Below are positions 1 to 9,117 of a stretch of 64,000 bases of DNA, piece after piece. The stretch lies in contig CM072801.1 in NCBI GenBank assembly GCA_037013495.1, forward strand, positions 104,539,816 through 104,603,815. Direction: 5' to 3'. The first letter of the stretch is position 1; each line of letters starts with the position of its first letter. The notes beneath the pieces were generated by a model. It was not told the origin of the DNA. It ran no database searches and saw only the letters and a program-made list of their open reading frames with translations. This DNA is from Hippophae tibetana (taxonomy: Eukaryota > Streptophyta > Magnoliopsida > Rosales > Elaeagnaceae). The translations under genes were made by a program, and so were the position numbers.

Positions 1-238
1 TTTGAACAATTAAGAACACGATTAGAAAACCACGCAAAAATGTGAGACCAAACTATTAGACTTCTGAAAGTAGTGTAAGCGATGGAATTTGGGTTCTAAA
101 ATGTGGACAAATGAACTATTTTTTACTTTATGTTTTTGCAAATTGAAATGAGTTTAGATTTGATATTTTATAATAGTCGTTTTGATGTATGACTTAAAAG
201 TTATAACAGTTTAAAAATGGAACCTCAATAAATAATTC

Positions 239-247
239 TTTTTTTTT
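239..247 (+). other. T-tract, length-variable between monomers
   Basis: A run of nine T in this monomer lies at a position where every monomer carries a T-rich tract. Four main states recur: TAATTC followed by a plain T run, AATTTC followed by a T run, AATTTCATTTTTTTT, and AATTTCTTTGTTTTTT. The state is one of the best family markers, and several monomers switch family close to it (for example near 33980 and 45680). Poly-T tracts are prone to slippage; no function can be assigned from sequence. Confidence 0.7.
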
Positions 248-299
248 ATAATTACGAACTCCAGAAATTTTGTTGTTTTTAATTCAGGATCAAATATTT

Positions 300-480
300 G
301 TTGAACGCCGAAAACAAAGAAAAGGAAAATGATACAGTGAATTAAAATAAAAGTACGAAATGAAATGCAAATAAGAAAATAATGACAACAAAATCTAAAT
401 AAAACAAAAGACTTGTAGAAATATTTGTTTCTTTAATTGCGATTTGGACCAAAAGAATGCAAAAAACAATAAAATGGAAA
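300..480 (+). other. A-rich, T-poor strand segment (representative)
   Basis: From GAACGCCGAAAAC through AAAGGAAAATGATAC to GCAAAAAACAATAAAATGG the plus strand is heavy in A with short G interruptions. The segment before it holds the T-tract. Every monomer has this asymmetry in the same orientation, so the array has a fixed strand composition bias over 64 kb. Spaced A-tracts can bend DNA or exclude nucleosomes, but that is not tested here. Confidence 0.5.
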
Positions 481-650
481 CGTTTAGTAAATCTAAAATT
501 CAAAAAATAGATATATTAAGAGAGATATACTATTTTGGGCAACCAAGGCTACGATACCAAATGATACGGATCTTTTATGCCGACCATTTTGGAAACCATG
601 AACTCAAAGGAATGAGAAAGATTGAATTGCTAAGAACATGGTTAATATAA
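444..650 (+). other. Recurrent small open frame of the satellite, representative copy (68 codons, TTG start)
   Basis: This is the first of 63 monomers with this frame open for 65 codons or more. The 68-codon reading depends on a TTG codon (GTG in some right-hand copies). The first ATG is codon 11, at 474, which leaves 58 codons. The peptide is basic, with a tyrosine/phenylalanine-rich core around IYYFGQPRLRYQ and a C-terminus LLRTWLI, LLRSWLI or LVRSWLI. I see no signal peptide, membrane segment or known motif. Copies differ mainly by replacements (Gly/Arg and Glu/Gly in the GEI/REI/GGI triplet, Arg/Gln, His/Tyr, Gly/Arg, Leu/Val, Ser/Thr) with few synonymous changes, and 35 monomers are broken. 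That fits neutral drift in a homogenised repeat. A real short peptide or transcript is not excluded, but nothing here supports one. Confidence 0.35.
594..643 (+). repeat. Inverted repeat AACCATG ... CATGGTT in the monomer 3' end
   Basis: AACCATG at 594-600 is the reverse complement of CATGGTT at 637-643, with a 36-base loop. It recurs in copies that keep both arms. It is lost in monomers with CATGATT (such as those starting at 41516 and 42824) and in those with AACTATG or AACAATG. Short arms with a long loop in AT-rich DNA can arise by chance, so a structural role is only conjecture. Confidence 0.4.
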
Positions 651-675
651 TAAAATTTGAACAATTAAGAACACG
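622..675 (+). repeat. Imperfect 19-bp direct repeat across the monomer junction
   Basis: TTGAATTGCTAAGAACATG (622-640, end of M1) and TTGAACAATTAAGAACACG (657-675, start of M2) match at 14 of 19 positions and are 35 bp apart. The similarity is clear in monomers ending GCTAAGAACATGG and weaker in those ending GGTAAGATCATGG. It could be a trace of the short homology from which the tandem array first arose, but this is inference. Confidence 0.35.
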
Positions 676-1308
676 ATTAGAAAACCACGCAAAAATGGGA
701 GACCAAACTATTACACTTCGAAAAGTGGTGTAAGCGATGGAATTTGGGTTCTAATAAATGGACAACTGAACTATTTTTTACTTTATGTTTTTGCAAATTG
801 GAATGAGTTTAGATTTGATATTTTATAATAGTCGTTTTGATGTATGACTTAAAAGTTATAAAAGTTTAAAGGTGGAACCTCAATAAAAAATTTCTTTTTT
901 TTAAATTACGAACTCCAGAAATTTTGTTGTTTTTTATTCAGGATCAAAGATTGGTTGAACGCCGAAAAAAAGAAAAGGAAAATGATACATTGAATTAAAA
1001 GAAAAGTACGAAATGAAATGCAAATAAGAAAATAATGACAACAAAATCTAAAGAAAACAAAAGACTTGTAGAAATATTTGTTTCTTTAATTGTGATTTGG
1101 ACCAAAAGAAATCAAAAAACAATAAAATGGAAACGTTTAGTAAATCTAAAATTCAAAAAATCGATATATTAGGAGAGATATACTATTTTGGGCAACCAAG
1201 GCTACGATACCAAATGATACGGATCTTTTATGCCGACCATTTTGGAAACCATGAACTCAAAGGAATGAGAAAGATTGAATTGCTAAGAACATGGTTAATA
1301 TAATAAAA

Positions 1309-2616
1309 TTTGAACAATTAAGAACACGATTAGAAAACCACGCAAAAATGTGAGACCAAACTATTACACTTCGGAAAGTAGTGTAAGCGATGGAATTTGG
1401 GTTCTAAAAAGTGGATAAATGAACTATTTTTTACTTTATGTTTTTGCAAATTGAAATGAGTTTAGATTTGATATTTTATAATAGTCGTTTAGATATATGA
1501 CTTAAAAGTTATAACAGTTTAAATTTGGAACCTCAATTCATAATTTCTTTTTTTTAAATTACGAACTCCAGAAATTTTGTTGTTTTTTATTCAGGAGCAA
1601 AGATAGGTTGAACACCGAAAACAAAAAAACATGAAAATGATACAGTGAATTAAAATAAAAGTACGAAATGAAATGCAAGTAAAAAAATAATGACAACAAA
1701 ATCTAAAGAAAACAAAGGACTTGTAGAAATATTTGTTTCTTTAATTATGATTTGGACGTAAAGAACACAAAAAACAATAAAATGGAAAACTTTATTAAAT
1801 CGAAAATTCAAAAAATAGATATATTAAGATAGATATTATATTTTGGGCAACCATGGCTTCGATACCAAATGATACGGATCTTTTATGCGGACCATTTTGG
1901 AAACCATGAACTAAAAGGAATGAGAAAGATTGAATTGCTAAGAACATAGTTAATATAATCAAATTTTCACAATTAAGAACACGATTAGAAAACCACGCAA
2001 AAATGTGAGACCAAACTAAAAGAGTCGGAAAGTAGTGTAGGCGATGGAATTGGGGTTCTAAAAAGTGGACAACTGAACTATTTTTTACTTTATGTGTTTG
2101 CAAATTAAAATGAGTTTAGATTTGGTATTTTATAATAGTCGTTTTGATGTATGACTTAAAAGTTATAAAAGTTTAAAGTTGGAACCTCAATAAAAAATTT
2201 CTTTTTTTTAAATTACGAACTCCAGAAATTTTGTTGTTTTTTTATTCAGGATCAAAGATTGGTTGAACGCCGAAAGAAAGAAAAGGAAAATGATACATTG
2301 AATTAAAAGAAAAGTACAAAATGAAATGCAAATAAGAAAATTATGACAACAAAATCTGAAGAAAACAAAAGACTTGTAGAAATATTTGTTTCTTTAATTG
2401 TGATTTGGACCAAAAGAATGCAAAAAACAATAAAATGGAAACGTTTAGTAAATATAAAATTCAAAAAATTCATATATTAGGAGAGATATACTATTTTGGG
2501 CAACCAAGGCTTCGATACCAAATGATACGGATCTTTTATGCGGACCATTTTGAAAACCATGAACTCAAAGGAATGAGAAAGATTGAATTGGTAAGATCAT
2601 GGTTAATATAATCAAA
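1309..2616. repeat. Divergent monomer pair M3-M4 (first copy)
   Basis: M3 carries TTAAATTTGGAACC, TCAATTCATAATTTC and AGGAGCAAAGATAGG in place of the common states. M4 begins TTTTCACAATT, has AAAAGAGTCGG at the dyad and GGAATTGGGG after it. The open frame is broken in both: the 3' part of M3 has GACGTAAAG and AAGATAGATATT, which puts stops in frame, and M4 starts in its own altered 5' half. The same pair recurs 10,412 bp to the right at 11721-13028. M4 also has TTATGTGTTTGCAAATTAAA and TTTGGTATTTT, a variant otherwise noticed only in the units starting at 51924 and 53886. Confidence 0.8.
1364..1386 (+). repeat. Perfect dyad TTACACT-N9-AGTGTAA (representative)
   Basis: Arms at 1364-1370 and 1380-1386 are exact reverse complements around TCGGAAAGT. 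Other copies with intact arms include the one at 5935-5957 and the monomers starting at 11721, 13029, 22720, 24028, 27900, 31773, 35010 and 36301. Copies with TTACACTTTGG also keep both arms (18208, 20152, 22082, 35647, 36938). Most other monomers carry TTAGACGTCGG here, which destroys the left arm but creates the 6-bp palindrome GACGTC. A third class has TTAGAGTCGG (one base shorter) together with CACTCAAAAATG upstream. Dyads are reported in several centromeric satellites, but no binding protein can be named here. Confidence 0.55.
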
Positions 2617-3267
2617 TTTGAACAATTAAGAACACAATTAGAAAACCACGCAAAAATGTGAGACCAAACTATTAGACGTAGGAAAGTAGTGTAAGCGATG
2701 GAATTTGGGTTCTAAAAAGTGGACAATTGAACTATCTTTTACTTTATGTTTTTGCAAATTGAAATGAGTTTAGATTTGATATTTTATAATAGTCGTTTTG
2801 ATGTATGACTTAAAAATAATAACAGTTTAAAGTTGGAACCTCAATAAATAATTCTTTTTTTAAATTACGAACTCCAGAAATTTTGTTGCTTTTAATTCAG
2901 GATCAAATATTTGTTGAACGCCGAAAACAAAGAAAAGGAAAATGATACAGTGAATTAAAATAAAAGTAAGAAATGAAATGCAAATAAGAATATAATGACA
3001 ACAAAATCTAAATAAAACAAAAGACTTGTAGAAATATTTGTTTCTTTAATTGTGATTTGGACCAAAAGAATGCAAAAAACAATAAAATGGAAACGTTTAG
3101 TAAATCTAATATTCCAAAAATAGATATATTAGGAGAGATATACTATTTTGGGCAACCAAGGCTTCGATACCAAATGATACGGATCTTTTATGTGGACCAT
3201 TTTGGAAACCATGAACTCAAAGGAATGAGAAAGATTGAATTGCTAAGATCATGGTTAATATAATAAA

Positions 3268-3919
3268 TTTGAACAATTAAGAACACGATTAGAAAACCAC
3301 GCAAAAATGTGAGACCAATCTATTAGACGTCGGAAAGTAGTGTAAGCGATGGAATTTGGGTTCTAAAAAGTGGACAGTTGAACTATTTTTTACTTTATGT
3401 TTTTGCAAATTGAAATGAGTTTAGATTTGATATTTTATAATAGTCGTTTTGATGTATGACTTAAAAGTTATAACAGTTTAAAGTTGGAAGCTCAATAAAT
3501 AATTCTTTTTTTTAAATTACGAACTCCAAAAATTTTGTTGTTTTTAATTCAGGATCAAATATTTGTTGAACGCGAAAACAAAGAAAAGGAAAATGATACA
3601 GTGAATTAAAATAAAAGTACGAAATGAAATGCAAATAAGAAAATAATGACAACAAAATCTAAATAAAACAAAAGACTTGTAGAAATATTTGTTTCCTTAA
3701 TTGTGATTTGGACCAAAAGAATGCAAAAAACAATAAAATGGAAACATTTAGTAAATCTAAAATTCAAAAAATAGATATATTAGGAGGGATATACTATTTT
3801 GGGCAACCAAGGCTTCGATACCAGACGATACGGATCTTTTATGCGGACCATTTTGGAAACCATGAACTCAAAGGAATGAGAAAGATTGAATTGGTAAGAT
3901 CATGGTTAATATAATCAAA
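3268..3919. repeat. Variant monomer M6 (partner of 11071-11720)
   Basis: M6 shares several rare states with the unit at 11071: GTGGACAGTTG, GAAGCTCAATAAATAATTC, CTCCAAAAA, GAACGCGAAAAC (one base short of GAACGCCGAAAAC), and ACCAGACGATACGG in the open frame, which changes the usual QMI to QTI. The two units lie 7,803 bp apart. Common descent by a longer-range duplication or conversion is the simplest explanation. Confidence 0.75.
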
Positions 3920-6900
3920 TTTGAACAATTAAGAACACGATTAGAAAACCACTCAAAAATGTGAGACCAAACTATTAGAGTCGGAAAGTAGTGTAAGCGA
4001 TGGAATTTGGGTTCTAAAAAGTGGACAATTGAACTATTTTTTACTTTATGTTTTTGCAAATTGAAATGAGTTTAGATTTGATATTTTATAATAGTCGTTT
4101 TGATGTATGACTTAAAAGTAATAACAGTTTAAAGTTGGAACCTCAATAAATAATTCTTTTTTTTAAATTACTAACTCCAGAAATTTTGTTGCTTTTAATT
4201 CAGGATCAAATATTTGTTGAACGCCGAAAACAAAGAAAAGGAAAATGATACAGTGAATTAAAATAAAAGTACGAAATGAAATGCAAATAAGAAAATAATG
4301 ACAACAAAATCTAAATAAAACAAAAGACTTTTAGAAATATTTGTTTCTTTAATTGTGATTTGGACCAAAAGAATGCAAAAAACAATAAAATGGAAACATT
4401 TAGTAAATCTAAAATTCCAAAAATAGATATATTAGGAGAGATATACTATTTTGGGCAACCAAGGCTTCGATACCAAATGATACGGTTCTTTTATGCGGAC
4501 CATTTTGGAAACCATGAACTCAAAGGAATGAGAAAGATTGAATTGCTAAGATCATGGTTAATATAATAAATTTGAACAATTAAGAACACGATTAGAAAAC
4601 CACACAAAAATGTGAGACCAAACTATTAGACGTCGGAAAGTAGTGTAATCGATGGAATTTGGGTTCTAAAAAGTGGACAGTTGAACTATTTTTTACTTTA
4701 TGTTTTTGCAAATTGAAATGAGTTTAGATTTGATATTTTATAATAGTCGTTTTCATGTATGACTTAAAAGTTATAACAGTTTAAAGTTGGAACCTCAATA
4801 AATAATTCTTTTTTTTAAATTACGAACTCCAGAAATTCTGTTGCTTTTAATTCAGGATCAAATAATTGTTGAACGCCGAAAACAAAAAAAAGGAAAAAGA
4901 TACATTGAATTAAAATAAAAGTACGAAATGAAATGCAAATAAGAAAATAATGACAACAAAATCTAAATAAAACAAAAGACTTGTAGAAATATTTGTTTCT
5001 TTAATTGTGATTTGGACCAAAAGAATGCAAAAAACAATAAAATGGAAACGTTTAGTAAATCAAAAATTCAAAAAATAGATATATTAGGAGAGATATACTA
5101 TTTTGGGCAACCAAGGCTTCGATACCAAATGATACAGATCTTTTATGCGGACCATTTTGGAAACCATGAACTCAAAGGAATTAGAAAGATTGAATTGCTA
5201 AGATCATGGTTAATATAATCAAATTTGAACAATTAAGAACACGATTAGAAAACCATGCAAAAATGTGAGACCAAACTATTAGACGTCGGAAAGTAGTGTA
5301 AGCGATGGAATTTGGGTTTTAAAAAGTGGACAACTGAACTATTTTTTACTTTATGTTTTTGCAAATTGAAATGAGTTTAGATTCGATAATTTATAATAGT
5401 TGTTTTGATGTATGACTTAAAAGTTATAACAGCTTAAAGTTGGAACCTCAATAAATAATTTCTTTGTTTTTTAAATTACGAACTCCAGAAATTTTGTTGC
5501 TTTTAATGCAGGATCAAATATTTGTTGAACGCCGAAAACAAAGAAAAGGAAAATGATACAGTGAATTAAAAGAAAAGTACGAAATGAAATGCAAATAAAA
5601 AAATAATGACAAGAAAATCTAAAGAAAACAAAAGACTTGTAGAAATATTTGATTCTTTAATTGTGATTTGGACCAAAAGAATGCAAAAAACAATAAAATG
5701 GAAACGTTTAGTAAATCTAAAATTCAAAAAATAGATATATTAGGAGAGATATACTATTTTGGGCAACCAAGGCTTCGATACCAAATGATACGGATCTTTT
5801 ATGCGGACCATTTTGGAAACCATGAACTCAAAGGAAAGAGAAAGATTGAATTGGTAAGATCACGGTTAATATAATAAAATTTGAACAATTAAGATCACGA
5901 TTAGAAAACCACGCAAAAATGTGAGACCAAACTATTACACTTCGGAAAGTAGTGTAAGCGATGGAATTTGGGTTCTAAAAAGTGGACAACTGAACTATTT
6001 TTTACTTTATGTTTTTGCAAATTGAAATGAGTTTAGATTTGTTATTTTATAATAGTCGTTTGGATGTATGACTTAAAAGTTATAAAAGTTTAAAGTTGGA
6101 ATCTCAATAAAAAATTTCTTTTTTTTTTAAATTACGAACTCTAGAAATTTTGTTGTTTTTTATTCAGGATCAAAGATTGGTTGAACACCGAAAAAAAGAA
6201 AAGGAAAATGATACATTGAATTAAAAGAAAAGTACGAAATGAAATGCAAATAAGAAAATAATGACAACAAAATCTAAATAAAACAAAAAACTAGTAGAAA
6301 TATTTTTTTCTTTAATTGTGATTTGGACCAAAAGAATGCAAAAAACAATAAAATGGAAACGTTTAGTAAATCAAAAATTCAAAAAATAGATATATTAGGA
6401 GAGATATACTATTTTGGGCAACCAAGCCTTCGATACCAAATGATACGGATCTTTTATGCGGACCATTTTGGAAACCATGAACTCAAAGGAATGAGAAAGA
6501 TTGAATTGGTAAGATCATGGTTAATATAATCAAATTTGAACAATTAAGAACACGATTAGAAAACCACTCAAAAATGTGAGACCAAACTATTAGAGTCGGA
6601 AAGTAGTGTAAGCGATGGAATTTGGGTTCTAAAAAGTGGACAACTGAACTATTTTTTACTTTATGTTTTTGCAAATTGAAATGAGTTTAGATTTGATAAT
6701 TTATAATAGTCGTTTTGATGTATGACTTAAAAGTTATAACAGTTTAAAGTTGGAACCTCAATAAATAATTTCTTTTTTTTTAATTATGAACTCCAGAAAT
6801 TTTGTTGTTTTTTATTCAGGATCAAAGATTGGTTGAACGCCGAAAACAAAGAAAAGGAAAATGATACAGTGAATTAAAAGAAAAGTACGAAATGAAATGC

Positions 6901-7187
6901 AAATAAAAAAATAATGACAAGAAAATCTAAAGAAAACAAAAGACTTGTAGAAATATTTGTTTCTTTAATTGTGATTTGGACCAAAATAATGCAAAAAACA
7001 ATAAAATGGAAACGTTTAGTAAATCTAAAATTCAAAAAATAGATATATTAGGAGAGATATACTATTTTGGGCAACCAAGCCTTCGATACCAAATGATACG
7101 GATCTTTTATGCGGACCATTTTGGAAACCATGAACTCAAAGGAATGAGAAAGATTGAATTGGTAAGATCATGGTTAATATAATCAAA

Positions 7188-9117
7188 TTTGAACAATTAA
7201 GAACACGATTAGAAAACCACTCAAAAATGTGAGACCAAACTATTAGAGTCGGAAAGTAGTGTAAGCGATGGAATGTGGGTTCTAAAAAGTGGACAATTGA
7301 ACTATTTTTTACTTTATGTTTTTGCAAATTGAAATGAGTTTAGATTTGATATTTTATAATAGTCGTTTTGATGTATGACTTAAAAGTAATAACAGTTTAA
7401 AGTTGGAACCTCAATAAATAATTCTTTTTTTTAAATTACGAACTCTAGAAATTTTGTTGCTTTTAATTCAGGATCAAATATTTGTTGAACGCCGAAAACA
7501 AAGAAAAGGAAAATGATACAGTGAATTAAAATAAAAGTACGAAATGAAATGCAAATAAGAAAATAATGACAACAAAATCTAAAGAAAACAAAAGACTTGT
7601 AGAAATATTTGTTTCTTTAATTGTGATTTGGACCAAAAGAATGCAAAAAACAATAAAATGGAAACCTTTAGTAAATCTAATATATTAAGAGAGATATACT
7701 ATTTTGGGCAACCAAGGCTTTGATAGTAAATGATACGAATCTTTTATGCGGACCATTTTGGAAACCATGCACTCAAAGGAATGAGAAAGATTGAATTGCT
7801 AAGAACATGGTTAATATAATCAAATTTCAACAATTAAGAACAAGATTAGAAAACCACGCAAAAATGGGAGACCAAACTATTAGACGTCGGAAAGTAGTGT
7901 AAGCGATGCAATTTGGGTTCTAAAAAGTGGACAAATGAACTATTTTTTACTTTATGTTTTTGCAAATTGGACTTAGTTTAGATTTGATATTTTATAATAG
8001 TTGTTTTGATGTATGACTTAAAATTTATAAAAGTTTAAAGTTGGAACCTCAATAAAAAATTTCTTTTTTTTTTAATTACGAACTCCAGAAATTTTGTTGT
8101 TTTTTATTCAGGATCAAACATTGGTTGAACGCCGAAAAAAAGAAAAGGAAAATGATACATTGAATTAAAAGAAAAGTACGAAATGAAAAGCAAATAGGAA
8201 AATTATGACAACAAAATCTGAAGAAAACAAAAAACTTGTAGAAATATTTGTTTCTTTAATTGTGATTTGGACCAAAAGAATGCAAAAAACAATAAAATGG
8301 AAACCTTTAGTAAATCTAATATATTAAGAGAGATATACTATTTTGGGCAACCAAGGCTTTGATAGTAAATGATACGAATCTTTTATGCGGACCATTTTGG
8401 AAACCATGCACTCAAAGGAATGAGAAAGATTGAATTGCTAAGAACATGGTTAATATAATCAAATTTCAACAATTAAGAACAAGATTAGAAAACCACGCAA
8501 AAATGGGAGACCAAACTATTAGACGTCGGAAAGTAGTGTAAGCGATGCAATTTGGGTTCTAAAAAGTGGACAAATGAACTATTTTTTACTTTATGTTTTT
8601 GCAAATTGGACTTAGTTTAGATTTGATATTTTATAATAGTTGTTTTGATGTATGACTTAAAATTTATAAAAGTTTAAAGTTGGAACCTCAATAAAAAATT
8701 TCTTTTTTTTTTAATTACGAACTCCAGAAATTTTGTTGTTTTTTATTCAGGATCAAACATTGGTTGAACGCCGAAAAAAAGAAAAGGAAAATGATACATT
8801 GAATTAAAAGAAAAGTACGAAATGAAAAGCAAATAGGAAAATTATGACAACAAAATCTGAAGAAAACAAAAAACTTGTAGAAATATTTGTTTCCTTAATT
8901 GTGATTTGGACCAAAAGAATGCAAAAAAAAATAAAATGGAAACATTTAGTAAATCTAAAATTCAAAAAATAAATATATTAGGAGGGATATACTATTTTAG
9001 GCAACCAAGGCTTCGATACAAAATTATACGGATCTTTTATGCGGACCATTTTGGAAACCATGAACTCAAAGGAATGAGAAAGATTGAATTGCTAAGATCA
9101 TGGTTAATATAATCAAA
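7188..9117. repeat. Block 2: first deletion-class monomers M12-M14
   Basis: Units start at 7188, 7825 and 8464 with lengths 637, 639 and 654. M12 and M13 lack 15 bp within the open frame (TAAATCTAATATATTAAG instead of the longer CTAAAATTC form) and are followed by TTTCAACAATT starts. The frame is broken in M12 and M13 and intact in M14 (8906-9112). Confidence 0.88.
7595..8893. repeat. Apparently exact tandem duplication of one 639-bp monomer
   Basis: Bases 7595-8254 and 8234-8893 match without a difference that I could find: 660 bp at a 639-bp offset. The match is bounded by G/A at 7594/8233 and T/C at 8255/8894. Shared private states include GGCTTTGATAGTAAATG, GCAAATTGGACTTAG, GATCAAACATTGG and GAAAAGCAAATAGG. 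It looks like a very recent unequal exchange or slippage of one unit. Confidence 0.85.

Larger units (their letters stand above)
1..655 (+). repeat. Reference monomer M1, with internal landmarks
   Basis: This unit defines the phase used in all other entries. Landmarks: AT-rich leader at 1-50; dyad/GACGTC position near 55-85 (degenerate here); the common block ending ACTTTATGTTTTTGC near 135-150; the T-tract at 239-247; an A-rich strand from about 300 to 480; and the open frame at 444-650. The positions that vary most between copies are the dyad, the 20 bases after GTGGA, the block before the T-tract, the T-tract itself, the 40 bases after it, and a CTAAATAAAAC / CTGAAGAAAAC switch near base 395 of the unit. 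Combinations of these states define the monomer families named below. Confidence 0.9.
1..7187. repeat. Block 1: monomers M1-M11, all full length
   Basis: Units start at 1, 656, 1309, 1965, 2617, 3268, 3920, 4571, 5224, 5880 and 6535 and are 651-656 bp long. None has the 15/16-bp deletion seen further right. The open frame is intact in all except M3 and M4. M7 (3920) and M11 (6535) belong to the CACTCAAAAATG / TTAGAGTCGG class. M9 (5224) carries the GATTCGATAA, CAGCTTAAAG, CTTTGTTTTTT, AATGCAGG family markers that reappear at 23373, 40861, 45437, 57158, 61081 and 63043. M10 (5880) has TTTGTTATTTT, GTTTGGATG and CTCTAG, shared with the monomers at 13029 and 24028. Confidence 0.9.

Noticed and set aside
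128..146. Yeast-type replication-origin consensus in ACTTTATGTTTTTGC
   Set aside because: The match is 10 of 11 and occurs in nearly all monomers, but such matches are expected often in DNA this AT-rich, and the organism is unknown.
222..236. AATAAA and TATAA motifs as polyadenylation or promoter signals
   Set aside because: AT-rich repeats contain these by chance; there is no gene context to support a call.
444..650. Calling the small frame a conserved protein gene
   Set aside because: It needs a TTG/GTG start to reach 68 codons, 35 of 98 units are broken, most observed changes are replacements, and no domain is recognisable.
1795..2103. Minus-strand open frames of 60-102 codons (for example 1795-2103, 3868-4059, 12208-12516)
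   Set aside because: They overlap the plus-strand frame and the unit junction and appear only where a one-base shorter dyad (TTAGAGTCGG or AAAAGAGTCGG) removes a frame stop. They track a monomer subclass, not a gene.
2510..2530. Possible CENP-B-box-like site around GCTTCGATACC...ACGG
   Set aside because: The TTCG core is present, but the required internal A and the CGGG spacing do not fit in the common or the CCAGACG variant, so I do not call it.
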